Of a stretch of DNA of 64,000 nucleotides, positions 1 through 12,099 are shown one piece after another. How positions within the stretch are numbered: position 1 is the stretch's first letter; each line of letters opens with the position of its first letter. The notes under the pieces were generated by a model. The model saw nothing but the letters and a program-made list of their open reading frames with translations. It ran no database searches and was not told the origin of the DNA. Made by a program: the position numbers and the translations under genes. Origin of the DNA: Thuidium tamariscinum (lineage: Eukaryota > Streptophyta > Bryopsida > Hypnales > Thuidiaceae); assembly GCA_947034885.2 (NCBI GenBank), contig OZ019759.1:16866501-16930500 (forward strand), given 5' to 3'.

Positions 1-160
1 ATCTCGACTGTCCACCTGCCCACCCGTCCGTCCACGCGTCTGCCACATCTCTATCGTCCACTACTTTGTCCGCTCCATCTGAGCTGTTCAAATCCCGCCC
101 AAACGCCCGTTCGCAGAGTGTCCCGTTCGCCGAGCGGTCGGCTTGTTGGCCCGCGTTTTG
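1..160. repeat. GTCC/GTCCGCC-rich stretch, subterminal hAT-like sequence
   Basis: A GC-rich island dense in GTCC, CCGTCC and GTCCGC words, unlike the AT-rich sequence that follows. The same word class occurs at 3105-3225 and inside the arms of the hAT foldback element (about 23,995-24,245 and 26,890-27,090). It probably belongs to the element whose right end lies at 3344. No left terminus or target duplication is visible, so the element may start before the window. Confidence 0.35.
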
Positions 161-469
161 AGTCTACACGTCGTTTAATTATGGCCATACGATATTGCGG
201 CGGACACATTTGGTCCGCATGATTTTGCCATCCGTTGGTGTGTCGTCTGATGCGGACAGGACAATCCGCCTTGGCAGATAGCATAAAAGGCGCGACGGAC
301 GGCGCATTTTTGTGCACTTGCTTTGCTCGCGGAGTGGGTTATCCAACGCCTTCGGGAATCTATGGATCTCTTTTGCTTTGGTGAGTGAGCATGTGTGGTC
401 ATTTTGAGTTGCATAAACTTGTTTTTAACTTCGTAATTCATTAATTTCTTCTTAATCAATTTGGTCACT

Positions 470-1651
470 ATGCCCTGTAAAGGATTTCCATCACCAAGTG
501 GGAATAAAAGCACAAAGGGGAAACCACAAGACGTAAAGTAGAGAGATATTGAAGACCGATGGTGTGTGGCTGAATCTGGATGAGAAGAGGAGCCCAAGAA
601 AGTTTGGGATTGTACAACATGCAAGAAGTATAAGAAAATGATACACCTTGCCAAACTTTGGGAACATGATCGGGCTGAGCTGCAACTTGCCCGTTGGGAA
701 GGACAAATGTCCTTGTACTTGAGCCAACACTTTGTTAGGCGGTATGAAGAAGTTACTTCAGCTGCAAATATCCTAAGTACCAAAACAAATGTCATGAATT
801 ATTCCACCATAGCTATGGTTTGGGCAAAGATTGTGCTTCACAAAGAAGTGGATTGGTGTACAATTATAGGGCGCAATACGAAGAACTTGGATAGCATTTG
901 TGGCATGATTTATACCAATTGAATAGGGGTGAGTGATTGCATTCTGGAGTGGTCCAATCGAGGACAATTCGGGTGTCCTCTAGTTGTACTGTCGGATGCA
1001 AAGGATGATCTTACAGATGACGATGACGTCGATGACATTCTTGTGCTTGCACCACATGGACACAAGTATGAACGTTGTAAAGAGCGCAAAGATATCGAGT
1101 TCAAGCAACAAATGCAGGAGGCAATGCGTAGAAGCGTAGAAGATCGTGGTCGACAACATCACCATGATAGGTATGGCCACCATGACTACAGTACACGCAG
1201 CACAGAACATGGAAGAGGGAGTTTATAGTATGGTAATGCCTCCCAAGGTGGCTCTCAATACTATCCGGATACTACACACTATGATGGTTCAAGCCAAGGT
1301 GGCTCTCAATACTATCCAGGTACTAGACATACTATAGTGGTTCTAGCCAAGGAGTCTCTCAATACTATTCGGGTATTGCAAACTATGGGCAGTATGGGGG
1401 GGCTAGCCAAGGAGGCTCCCAATATTATCCTGGATCCACAATAGGGGGTTCATATAGGCATCAAGGAGGCTCAAATTATGGTAGTTCAAGTGCAAGAAGA
1501 ATTGAATACAATGCTCCAACTCCTCCTCCCATTTTTGGAGGACAAGTATGGAAATTATGGACAAGGCGATACACCAAGCAAATATGGATATGGCAGATCA
1601 AGCTCTAGATACCTAAGTTAGGATGATGACAATACTTTTGATTTGGAGTAG
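470..1651 (+). pseudogene. decayed transposon gene, possibly hAT-type, with QGGSQYYPG-type tail
   Basis: Reading from the ATG at 470 gives one frame with stops near 537 and 582. It carries a W-D-C-x2-C...H...H arrangement (about 605-670) that could be a degenerate BED or C2H2 finger. It continues through the open stretch 638-922, and a second open piece (929-1228) holds an acidic DDDD run and a His-rich end. From about 1236 to 1500 the sequence encodes an imperfect repeat of Q-G-G-S-Q-Y-Y-P-G with frameshifts, and an acidic end (DDDNTFDLE) stops at 1651. An N-terminal finger plus a low-complexity C-terminus without a catalytic core suggests an internally deleted transposase. The hAT assignment rests mainly on the hAT-type terminus at 3344. 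Non-functional. Confidence 0.35.
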
Positions 1652-2729
1652 AATAGAGTTCTAAAGCATAGAATGTACAATTTTAAGATTGTAGTTATTG
1701 TAGAATATAATGGGTCCATATAAATTTTTATAGAATGTGTGTGGCTAGCAATCAAGCATAGTATTAGGATTTTAGTAAAGAATAGTCATGCATTTTGCAA
1801 TTTTTATCAAAATACATCATATAGTATAGGAAAGTAGGAATATCGAAGATGTAAGTGGCAATGTTTTGAAATATAAATATTTCATTGCTCAATTTTTTCA
1901 TTTCTATATCTATGCCATTTTAGTTATATTTCCCACAAAAAAAACATTGTTTTTAGTTTTGGAATGTAATCATACTTCACCTATTTTCAAGAAGGTGAAC
2001 AATAATTTGATGAAGTTTGATTGCAGTTCATTTCAAATTCTCCTCTAGTAATTCATTTAAGCAATGGTGCAAATTACTGAGTTATTAATTTTATCCTACA
2101 CATCTAAAAAGAAAGAAGATTTTCTGAAGTAAACTATTTAGTATTTCAATACCTACCTTTTATTTCCAATGACTTAGTATAGTGAAGGATTGATATCTTG
2201 CAATAGTCTCACAATTCCTAATTTCATATACAATTTTGTACTTCAAATTTGTATACTTATTCATAAAATAACTTTTCATTTCTTCAAATAAATATATGGT
2301 TTGTCTTTCAAAGAAAACATGTACTCAATTGCAAATAATTGCAATATTGCATATTTCTCGTAGCATCATAATCAATACAAGTTTAAGAAGACTTTGACAT
2401 TCAATTATTTAACTATTGAAGAATTCAAGGAGATATTGTGTGCATATCTAAGTATTTCTCAAAATTTATAGTTTTTTCCTATTCCCTTTACTAGAAATCC
2501 ACATGTTTTAATCTTTTATAAACTTTGTTTGGATACAATTTGTACTAATGTAGGCTACTCGCCTATGTGGATTAAAATGTGTGAATAATTAGGATTTTTT
2601 TCTTTTTCTTGTTACATGTCAAATATAATGAATTGTTGAATTCAATATATTGAGTATACAAATATATCAAAAAATTCAAAACGCCAGGTCAAGTGTCTTC
2701 AATAGGTGAGAATCGAGTAGGAACTATCA
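1652..2729. other. AT-rich non-coding stretch
   Basis: No convincing ORF, structural RNA or repeat boundary. It probably lies inside the same hAT-like element as the pseudogene before it. Confidence 0.5.
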
Positions 2730-2990
2730 TTTGACTTTTAAAATCTTGGTAAAATTCCAAGAGTGGTTGTGGGAGACCAATTCGAATATCGGTCTGAATT
2801 ATTTGTGGTTCAACTAATTTGACTACACCTCAAACATCTCAGACCAATATTCAATATGGCCTCCTTCAACAAACACCCTTAAATGAAATTGACTTGATTC
2901 AACTTAAGTGATGCCATTGAGGTTTGAACCCTAAACCTTCGGAACGCAATGACATCGAAACCAACGAATTTCATCGTCATAAAGCATTGA
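2730..2990 (-). repeat. possible tRNA-derived SINE
   Basis: On the minus strand, GGTTCAAACCT (about 2920-2932) fits the Pol III box B consensus. A weak box A candidate (TGGTTTCGATG) lies about 33 bases upstream, and an unrelated body follows downstream. That spacing is typical of plant SINEs. No poly-A tail or target duplication was found, so this is a weak call. Confidence 0.28.
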
Positions 2991-3104
2991 TGTCATTGCC
3001 CATCTGATGTCCTCATCATTGCATTTTAAGATGTAATTTGTTTTTAGAATCAAACCTAGTGGCCACAATCTATCAAACGGTCCACAATGTGCTCCATCGT
3101 GGTT

Positions 3105-3344
3105 GTCCGCCCGTCTATCCATCCGCCTACGTGTCCGCCTGTATGTCCGCCCATCCACTTGTGCGCCTGCACGTCCGCTTGTTTGTCCGCTTGTCCACTC
3201 GTCCATTTTGGTTGTCTAGTGTGGCCATCCACTAAACGGGAACATCAAAAAAGTCTAAATGTCAAATGATGTCCAAGAACTAGCGGCCGCCGCCGCTGGA
3301 TGTCCAGTCGTGACGTTGGACGTCCAGACGTCCTGTCAACCCTA
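3105..3344 (-). mobile_element. right terminus of a hAT-like element
   Basis: Reading inward from 3344 on the minus strand gives TAGGGTTGACAGGACG, then GGACGTCC words, then GTCCGCC-rich repeats at 3105-3225. The first 36 bases match the left end of the hAT element at 22,376 (CAGGGTTGATAGGACG...) with few differences. The later segment AAATGTCAAATGAYGTCC is also shared. YAGGG(T)TG is a usual hAT terminal motif. Flanking bases are GACCACAT; the partner end is not in the window. Confidence 0.5.
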
Positions 3345-3349
3345 GACCA

Positions 3350-6300
3350 CATACCCTATGATTCTGATGAAGACAATCAAATTGATAAGGTTTACAACTT
3401 TGACGATGACAAAATGGGTACAAATGATGAAGTGCCCAACATCATGAAGTTCATAGCATGGATGCTTTGAAGGACGAATCCCTTGATTACAGTGGAAATG
3501 AAGATGGCAATGAATCCGGCAATGAAAGCAGTGGTGGTATTCCTATGGCTAATGATGAACATGGTGAGAGAGACATGAGGGGCTCTGGTGCAGATCTTCC
3601 GTGGCTGGATTGTCCATTGTAGAGAAATAAGTATTGTGAATTACTTAACGATGACTTCTTTGTCTTCGGAAGGACGATGATCCAGGTTTGCCTTCCGAAC
3701 AAAGCATGTGACGATGACATCCTTGGCGACCCTAACGTGGGTGTCATCCTTGTGTCACAACACGAGACACTGCATATGACAATAATGCGGTGGAGAATAA
3801 CCCACGCAAGATTAGAAGGTGGTCAATTGCTTTCAGAAATTGTGATCCTTTGTTCCGAAGCTGTGGAGTTGCAAGACTCGGATGATGTAGGCATCGCTAA
3901 GATTCAAAAAGACGCTGACTGCTCTGTCCGTCGCAAAGTTTTTCCTAAAGACCGTATATGTGAGTCTAAATTAAAGGGGAAGACATCTGGAGAAGAGGTG
4001 CGAAAGGTGAATTCTTAGAATTTCTGCAGGGAACAATGTTGTCAGCGATTTCCTTGGGAAGCCACAAAGAATGTCTACCGCAAGTACTATGCAAGTTCTT
4101 TTGAATCAAGGAGAGAGACAATTTACATTGTTCAAAGTCAACTTCATGCAGGGGCTTGTCAAGGCAAGAAATACATTACCCTTGCCAATTGTGATGTATG
4201 TGAAAAGGCATGGTATATAATTCATGGAGTCTCAAGATCAGCTTATCATGTCTACAAAATTGCTACTCTCAATGGTTGCATTAGTGGGACACACAGCAAC
4301 GCTAGGACTAGTCGACCACGTCCAGCAACCATTTAAGCTCGTGCAACTCTAATAATGAATATTAGCGAGAACTCTAACAAAATGTCGAATGAGTTTAGAA
4401 TCATCGAACACAAGCGAGTGGACAACCTAAAAGTCGTTCCATTAGCCATGAATTGGGATCACATGCGGGAGGAAGTCAACTATGTAAGAATTGCCTATCC
4501 ATTCTTATATTCTTGATATGATACAGTGTATATAATCGTGATGCTAGACTTGTGTCGGTTGCCAACTGATAGAATTGTGTAGGCTGCCAAAGTGCCAGCC
4601 AATAGACTTGTGTTGGCTGCCAATCGATAGAATTGTGTAGATTTCCAGAGTGCCAACCAATAGAATTGCGTCAGTTGCCTGTCGATATACTTGTGTTGGT
4701 TGGCAGCCGATACACTTATGTCAACTGCTAGCCAATAGAATTGTGTAGGCTGCCAAAGTGCCAGCCAATAGACTTGTGTCGGTTGCCTGCCAATAGACTT
4801 ATGTCGGTTGCTAGCCAATAGACTTGTGTTGGCTGCCGACCGATAGAATTGTATAGGCTGCCAAAGTGCCAACCAATAGACTTGTGTCGGCTAGCAGCCG
4901 ATAGACTTGTGTCGATTTATTGTCGATGGACTTTTGTTAGTTGATGTTTCATTTGGAATTCTTCATCTAATGCTTCAATTTTGTTATCGAGTCCACGTTA
5001 ATAAGAAATGTAATCTCACTCCTGTTTCACAATCAACCATTAGTCGACTTCAGAAAACGTACTTTAAGAATGTAGAAGTGAAGGCTATGGGTAGTAATTT
5101 CTTGAAATGCATGGAGTGTGACTTCTTTGTTGAGTGCATTGCAAAATATCCCAGAGGCTGTGATGAATGGAAATCATTAGTGGATGATAGAAATTGTCAT
5201 CTTAATTATCAGAAAGCTTGCCGAAATATCTATGATGGTTGGAATGCCCAATCTGTTCAGAACCCATCGGAGTTTCTTTGTATTATCCATGATAAGATGG
5301 ACACAACCAAGACTGCTATCCCTCGTATGCAGAGAATTACTAAGGCAACTACTAGTCTTGGACAAATTCCAATCTCCTGTAATGGCATGCTAACCCACGG
5401 TCATGGTGATGGTGCTTATGCACATTATCCCACTTTGTTGTGGCCCAGGGATTCAAATTTCACAATATCATCGTTATGCCATGTCCTTTGTGCTTTAGAG
5501 AGGCCACCTATTCGTAAATCGAAAGAGTTATTTCAACTCCACCGCAGAATTGTTTCTTTGAGGCTTTACTCCACGGGAAATCAAGATGCTTAGCTTTGAT
5601 ACCGGTTGCAAGTAAGGATATAACACCCATTCCTAGTCTTGGACAAGTAAGTGTTCCGCTTCCTAAGAAACTCTATTTGCAGCTTGATAATTCAGCAAAG
5701 GACAACAAAAACAGGTTTCTTATGGCTTTTTGTTCATTACTTACTTCTCGATGGATCTTCAAAGAAGTGACAGTTGTCTTTCTCATTGTGGATCATACTC
5801 AAGAAAACTTAGACACACACACTTTAACTATTTATCAAAATTGATCAAGAGGAAAAATACTTACGTTGTTGCTAATTTCATGAAGGTATTTATGGAATCT
5901 CAAAAGACAATGGCCTTCATTCCAGAATTTGTTCAAGAGGTTGCTGATTTTAAATCATACGTTAAAGATTTCCACCATGATGGAGTCAACAAAATCATCA
6001 AACTTGGGGATAAGCATCTTTTCAAATTTTATGTTGAGGAAAGCGGTCCAGATCTAGGATGGACAGTCATGCGATATAAGAAGCAAGCCACAGATTCATC
6101 ATGGCTACCTCCCGGGAAAGCGATCAGAATGTGGAGAGCAGATGCTGAAGGCAATCCTAGGATTCTTACTGGCGTACCGAATCCGGTTCATTTTAAGGCC
6201 CTGTGGGGCAATGTAGAGGTCAATCCAAGGAGATTGAACATTAAGAAGGAAATTGCAAGGGTAGTGAATGTCTTGAAAAACAGAGCTTCATTAAGAACAG

Positions 6301-7012
6301 AATTGTCAAGTTCATTGACCATTGGAAGTCTGGAATGGCACGGGACAGATGTTATGTCGAGGAGATGTCCGAGATTGTCGCGTATTGGACACGAATCCTT
6401 GCAAAGATTAATTCTCCTCTACCTACTACTCCTTCACAGTTGGAGGAGGGATTCTAGCCAATCTCATACTGGGTACGAGATCATGTTCTAGTCTTTCTTG
6501 ATAACGAACCAGATCCCCATAATCCAGAGGACATCACTCCAAAGGATGAAGCCAAATCCTATCCGTTCTATGGTCCTACTAAGGAGAGACCGAAGCTGAT
6601 CTTTAATCCATACAGAGATGTTTTTCTCTAGGACTTTGTGCTCTGTCGACCTTGTGACGGTAGTTTTTTTTCAGTTTGGCTTGGACAAGTCCTAGAATGT
6701 GTTGATTTAATGGAAGGCCCAACTTATGGGAATTTCAAGGTCGAGTGGTGGACTCCAATGAAAGCTAAGAAGGAAAGCAAGAGCATTATTGCAAGGGAGT
6801 GTTGGATTCGTAGATGGCAGAAAGAATAGTGTCTTCCCCAGGTAGTTCACGTAAACATTGTATTGTACTCTCACCGAATGCCTTCTCATGCTAAAAAAGG
6901 ACCACCAAGTACTCATGTAATTCTTGATGCTGCACTTACTGCAGCTCTAGAAAACTTGGAAGCTACTGGCGTCATGGTTGATCGAGATATTGATGACTGT
7001 AGAGAAGATTAA
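3350..7012 (+). pseudogene. degenerate DDE-type transposase, DUF7869-like
   Basis: Successive reading frames, broken by frameshifts and stops, follow one protein family in order. An acidic N-terminus (3350-3630) is followed by a Cys-rich segment with C-x3-C-C (about 4024-4040). Then come an H-G-V-S-R-S motif (about 4225-4245) and a G-x2-H-x-N...R-P-R run (about 4285-4330). M-D-T-T-K-T lies at about 5298-5315, L-Y-L-Q-L-D-N at 5671-5692 and D-H-T-Q-E-N-L-D at 5791-5814. A basic/aromatic C-terminus ends at 7012. In related proteins of animals and early plants I recall D-G-M-D-x-x-K-T, LQxDN...ENKN and GHTHEDID at these places, so the three acidic positions are probably the DDE triad. A GTAAGA donor at 4484 may start an intron holding the tandem repeats at 4545-4925. 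Here HTHED is HTQEN, and several stops make it inactive. Confidence 0.68.
4545..4925. repeat. tandem array of about 27-bp hairpin-cored units
   Basis: About fourteen degenerate copies of a unit built on TTGTGTCGGCTGCCAGCC plus GATAGA. The core TCGGCT...AGCCGA is an inverted repeat with a 3-base loop (best at 4888-4903). It sits between two coding blocks of the transposase, probably within an intron. The related motif is spread downstream at 7075-8460. The 125-aa minus-strand open frame across it is a by-product of the repeat. Confidence 0.8.
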
Positions 7013-7074
7013 ACCACTGAGTACAGAGTTCCTAGTCTACACTGAATATATATTGGCTAGAAGTCTATATATTA

Positions 7075-8460
7075 CTTCAGTGTTGGCTAACGGCCATTAA
7101 AGGACTTGTCCCTCAACTATTAACCAATAACTTTGATGTATGCTAGCTAGTTCTTTTTTGTGTCGACTACTAGCCGGATATCTTTTAATATATATACTGA
7201 CTACTTGTTTTATGTATTGACTATCAGCCGATACAATACTTGTATGTCAACTTCTTGTTTTATGTGTCAGCTATCAACCAATACATGAGGTGTGTGTTTG
7301 CCAATTATCTTATATATTGGCTATTAGGTTATATATATGATGTGTGTTAACTATCAGTCGATACATGATACGTATGTCGGCCAATTATCTTATTTGTTGG
7401 TTATCACATGATACATTTGATGTGTGTCCACTAGAAGAAAACTATACTATTCATTTCCAAAACTGCATTGAACTTGTGAAATCTGTGTTTTACTCAACAG
7501 AGACTACGTTGGAAGTGCGTTGGATTTAACAAAACGTGTGGGGTGGATTGTGTTGAGTTCTCCTTCCATAACGCAAAAATTTGCGTTTCCACGTTTGAAC
7601 ATAAAATTGAACAAGTAAAACGTAGAATTCAACAAGTACAATGCAAAATTTCATGTTAGAATGAAAAATTCCATTTAACAAAGCGAAACTTCAACACAAT
7701 CCACCCCACGAGTTCCCGTTCACTACAACGCAATTTTTCTTCTAGTGGTCGACTATCAACTGATACATGAAATGTGTGTCAGCTAATTCTCTAATGAATC
7801 AGCTATTAGCGAATACATTATTTGTATGTCGGATACCAACTATTGTGATTGTTGTCTATCAACACTTTCAAAGCATTATTTCAGTTTCAGTACCAATAGT
7901 TACAGAATGAGTAGTATCATATTGCAGAAGGCCAATACATTGACCTTTCTCGCTTTCCAATAGTTATGGATTAACTTTTTGTAGTTTTGACTTCCTACAG
8001 TCAATGTGTTTTAATTAGCAATACACAAGTGTACCTGTGATTGTCCATTTTATCGACTATCGGATATTAAACGACATAGACTTTTCTACAAGCAAGAATG
8101 GCTTTTGCTTATATTTCAATTTATGGTAGCTAGTCACTTAGGGCGATGATATTTGCCATGGGCTTGTAACTTTTGAGAAATATATAATAAATTCTATTAT
8201 TTTCCTTCACTAAAATCTATGATTGCAATTGTGTTGGCAATTAGCCTATAGAGTTGTGTGTATCCTGCAATAATCTTATTTGTGTTAGCAAGTAGCTGAT
8301 AGAGTTTTTTAACATGCAATTATAATGTCATTTGTGTTGGTCGATAGCCAATACTTAAGGGTTCTCAGTTCTAATTTCTTAGACCATCTTCAAAATTAGT
8401 ACTAATTTATAGTGTAAAAAACATTATAAATCAAATATGTTGGCTGTCCGCCAATACTTT
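7075..8460. repeat. degenerate hairpin repeats with TCGGCTATCAGCCGA core
   Basis: Repeated TGTGTCGGCTATCAGCCG-ATACAT-like words, alternating with GTCGGCTAATTATCTTAT, run from 7075 to about 7850, with sparse copies at 8225-8460. The half-sites TCGGCT and AGCCGA form short hairpins. They follow the transposase pseudogene directly and match the array inside it, so they are probably subterminal repeats or transposase-binding sites of the same element (inference). A CACTA-ended MITE interrupts the array. Confidence 0.65.
7429..7747. mobile_element. 319-bp CACTA-ended MITE with GTC target duplication
   Basis: The ends are perfect 13-bp inverted repeats, CACTAGAAGAAAA at 7429-7441 and its complement at 7735-7747. 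GTC stands immediately outside both ends (7426-7428 and 7748-7750), the 3-bp duplication expected of CACTA transposons. Inside is a second perfect 19-bp inverted pair, GTGGGGTGGATTGTGTTGA (7538-7556 and 7691-7709). No coding capacity. It splits a unit of the surrounding hairpin repeat array. Confidence 0.88.
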
Positions 8461-10030
8461 TGCTGCCATTTTATCATTTTTTTGCTTACAAAATTTTTTC
8501 TAAGTGTAAAATTCCGTCCACAATTCCTGAATAACTCCGGAATTTCTGAAATTGATGTTTTTTGCATCACATCTCCATTTCACACAAATAAACTCAATTT
8601 AAAAATCTAAAATAATGATTCAACACCTCTCAAAGTTTCAGCTCCAACAAAGAAATTAACCAAAAGTTATAGGCGTTAAAGACACGGCCTCCCTCCTTCG
8701 AGTCTAATCTTCATTTCAAACTTTAACAACTCATAACTCTTTGATCCGTACTCTAGATGACAAGTATGATATCTTCTTAGAAAGATATAAATAATAAAAA
8801 TACATCTTTCAAATCTCAAATAAAGAAAAAATAAAAATAAAAATAAAAAATAAAAAATAATGACTTGTTGAAGCCTCTGACCTCTTAATGGAGGTATTTA
8901 AGTCTTTACAATTTTAAACCTCAATAACTTTTGAGTCCCAACTTCAAATTCAACTTGCAAACACTTTTTGAAAAGCTCTAAATACAAGAAATGTAATGCC
9001 TAATTTTCATTACTCAATAGTTTATACTCAATGAGCTACATCAACTCAAAATTTGACCTTTTTTCTCTAATACGCTTCTCCATACACACAAAAAAACTCA
9101 CACTCCAAAACAAACCTCTTCAATGAGGAGGAAAAAGATACCTACCAATCCTATGTGATCCTAAGTTAGGTGAGAGATGCCTAAATGGACTTCTAAACAC
9201 CTAGTGGCCATTGAAAAAGAACAAGAATATAAGTTCATGTTCATTCATCAAAGCCAATGAAACTCAAAGGTCAAACTAGGAGATAATCTACTTTTGAGTG
9301 AAAGCTTGCTAATAGGAGCCACTCGTAGACGTTATGGAGATGCTTATGGAGGTCCTTAATGAAATATTCCATTAAAAAATCATTGCATATTTATCCAAAT
9401 AGTCCAAATTGGATCCATAAATCATTTATGATGGATTCATATTAGATTATTCTACCATAACTTGTTGATTGTTCATCCAATAGAGTCTTCAATTCATTTA
9501 TGATGGGTTGCTTATTCAACCAAATAAATAATGATTACAACTACATTTTTGTCCTTTTCATACTTAGAAAGTAAACATGTTTAATTTTTTTTTATCTTAT
9601 GTCAAACAGTTATAACTAAAAAAACAATGCACTACAATTTTTTTCATGTTTTAACTCATATCTAATAGTTAGAATGAAGATTTTTCAAAAAAAGTAGTGA
9701 TTACATCCAAGTTGGCTCCTTTTAGTGTGCTTTCACCCTTCTAATTCATAACTTTAACTTTCAAGCATAAAAATAGAGTATTAAAATAAAATTAGATATT
9801 AAACTCTAACTTAAACTAAATGAAGGTAAAACTGAAGTCAAAGAAGAACTCTAGAACTCCAGATTTCATGACTCCATAAAAACCCTTCAGTTCAACAATT
9901 TAATGTTGAACTTCAAACCTAAATATAGATCTTAAAACTTGGATTCTAAAGTCTATTTTAAATATAAAATATATATACATTTTAAATAGTGTACGCATTT
10001 ACATCACGACAATGGATTCAAATGTGCTTA
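8461..10030. other. AT-rich non-coding stretch
   Basis: No gene recognised. It contains an A-rich simple repeat (TAAAAA-type) at about 8821-8860; otherwise low-complexity AT sequence. Confidence 0.5.
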
Positions 10031-10288
10031 GGGCCCAGAGTTTGAAGTTGGTGACTTTGTCATACAAGATACATACTATCAACAGTGGAACAATGGATAT
10101 GGATATTTGAACAACTCTCAACTAGCCCATATTTGTGGACATCTTGTGGTGCACGGTAAATTTGTTATGATTCCAAAGCCAAGTAGGCAAAAAAGTAGGG
10201 AGGTTACCTACGATATAAGTGAAGATACCCTCATAACTATTATTTCTGGATTACATCAGTTTAGGGAAGAAGAAGACTCTAGATATTA
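10031..10288 (+). CDS. unidentified small ORF fragment
   Basis: An open frame that starts after an upstream stop and runs without an ATG near its beginning to a TAA at about 10,288. It encodes roughly 85 residues, starting G-P-E-F-E-V-G-D-F-V and ending E-E-E-D-S-R-Y. No domain is recognised. The sequence after its stop resembles the sequence after the B3-like fragment at 16 kb, so both may be exon remnants of one repeat family. Confidence 0.25.
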
Positions 10289-10299
10289 AGAAATATTTT

Positions 10300-10890
10300 T
10301 TTTACAATTCCATACATTTTGTATAATTTCATACTCCCTGTATAAGTATGTACTTGGATTATTCTTGTCCATTTTCTATGTCTACTATTGAAGCTCTTGA
10401 GTTAGTTGCTCATATGCATTAAAACTAATTTTTACTTGTTCATCAAAAAAACATCTACTGTTTGCATTAGAGTATTGTCTCTATTCATGCTTCATATGCA
10501 CACAAACATGGTTTGAGAGTGGCAATGGAAGAATAAATAGTCAACCAAGTTGCTTGAACTTGTTGGACAAATAGACAAGTGAATACTATTGCTATGTCAA
10601 CACATTATAGGTCTTCTTTGACTTATCTATTTTGATTATTGTCATTTGAATAAGTTATTCAAAAGATGAAGAGAACTTTTAAATCTAATTCTTGGTTTCA
10701 AAGGTGTCAGTGTACTAGCTACAAGTGTCAGATTTTAAGCAATTTAGGAAAGATGTATATATAAAACCAAATCACTTATCTAAAATGAAATACAGATTAA
10801 AACACAATAACATTACAACAGAGCAAGCAAGTGAAAATAAAAAGTGTTCACCTAGTGCTCCTTTGTATCATCTGTACTTAGACATTCTTA
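10300..10890. repeat. dispersed repeat, copy 1 (copy 2 at 16,690-17,130)
   Basis: Direct-orientation similarity with 16,690-17,130. Shared words include TTGTCCATTT...CTATGTCTAC, TTGCTCATATGCATT and TTAGGAAAGATGT followed by AAACCAAATCAC. The copies differ by many substitutions and indels. No terminal structure was found. Confidence 0.5.
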
Positions 10891-11337
10891 ATTGTATTTG
10901 TAGGTGTACACATTGTCCACCTTCTTTATACATTGAGTGTTAATAGAGTACTCATTTGCTTTTTAATATTTTCGTGTGTATTTGTTTAATTTTTAAGCAT
11001 GATGACTAAAACCAAAATTCACATTGGCACACTTGAAATGCATGATAGTCATTGGCTCACTTGAAACCCATGATACTTATGTGGAGTTTTACTAAGTAGT
11101 ACTACATTCTCTCATAAATGACATTGATTATAAATTATTGGACCTACTCTATGTAATAGGCATCATCCTCAAATGAATTCAAAATGACTAGTATTATAGA
11201 CAACAAATTGTCTTTGCAAAGTCATTGCCTATAGATGCTCTCAACCTATAATAGAGCCGCTCCAAGTGTTTTTTTCGTTCAGTGCTAAGACAACATAGAA
11301 ATCTTGTTATAGACGTTTTAAAGTAAAAATAGGGAAA

Positions 11338-12065
11338 GGGTCGTTGCAAGAAACACTTACTGGTTTTGGCTCAAAATGGCTCAAAATCAATGAGTCCTGT
11401 GAGTCCTATGACCCTTTGAAATAATTTTTTTTAAATTGAAAAAAATATGGATAATTTGAAGAGCAATGAGAATATTATGACTCTTGAAATTCAGACCTAA
11501 GAAAAATTTTCTCTAAATGTTATAGACAATGGAAAATACAATGAAAATAGCTCTTTTTTCACTAATTTGGTAAAAATAGTAAAAAAATTCAAAAAATGAA
11601 AATGAAAAATCCATTTTTTCTTCAAGTAAAGGTCTTTCTTTTCCAACAAATTTCATCTTTGGAAAAAATAAATTCTATTCTCTACACTTGCGCAAAGTCA
11701 ACCACTTTGACAACATGTGGAGGTTGAACAGTATAGTACTTTCAAAAAATCTCTTCGTGGTCTTGTGTAACTTTAGGTGAGGTCCTTGCATGCCAATTTT
11801 CAACTCAAAATTTGCATTTTTGGGTCAAAAATAGGACTAAAACCCCCCAAAATGGCCAAGGTAGACAACCAATCGGAGGCAGTTTAAAAATAGTAAACTA
11901 ATTTTTCTTAAATTGAAAAAGTTACGCAACATATAAAACTTTTGTGTGCACCTTCATTCCAAATTTCAAGTTTATAGGGCAAACTATGCAAAAGTTATGA
12001 GCAAAAAACTACCTGTTGGAGGTTAAGGGGACAAAAAATAGGACAAGTGTTTCTTGCAATCACCC
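11338..12065. mobile_element. 0.73-kb MITE, copy 1
   Basis: Inverted ends of about 21 bp: GGGTCGTTGC then AAGAAACACTT at the left, and ACAAGTGTTTC then TTGCAATCACCC at the right. The same ends bound a 0.72-kb sequence at 56,028-56,744, and the interiors share TTxGGTAAAAATAGTAAAAA. No coding capacity. A target duplication could not be settled, so the superfamily is open. Confidence 0.65.
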
Positions 12066-12099
12066 AAAACCAGATTCATTTAATCTCCATTTTTTTTGT

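Noticed and set aside
3038..3269. Pro/Cys-rich ORFs
   Set aside because: Translations of GTCCGCC repeats in a transposon end.
4495..4872. 125-codon minus-strand ORF
   Set aside because: Its repetitive peptide is the translation of the 27-bp tandem array; no independent coding evidence.
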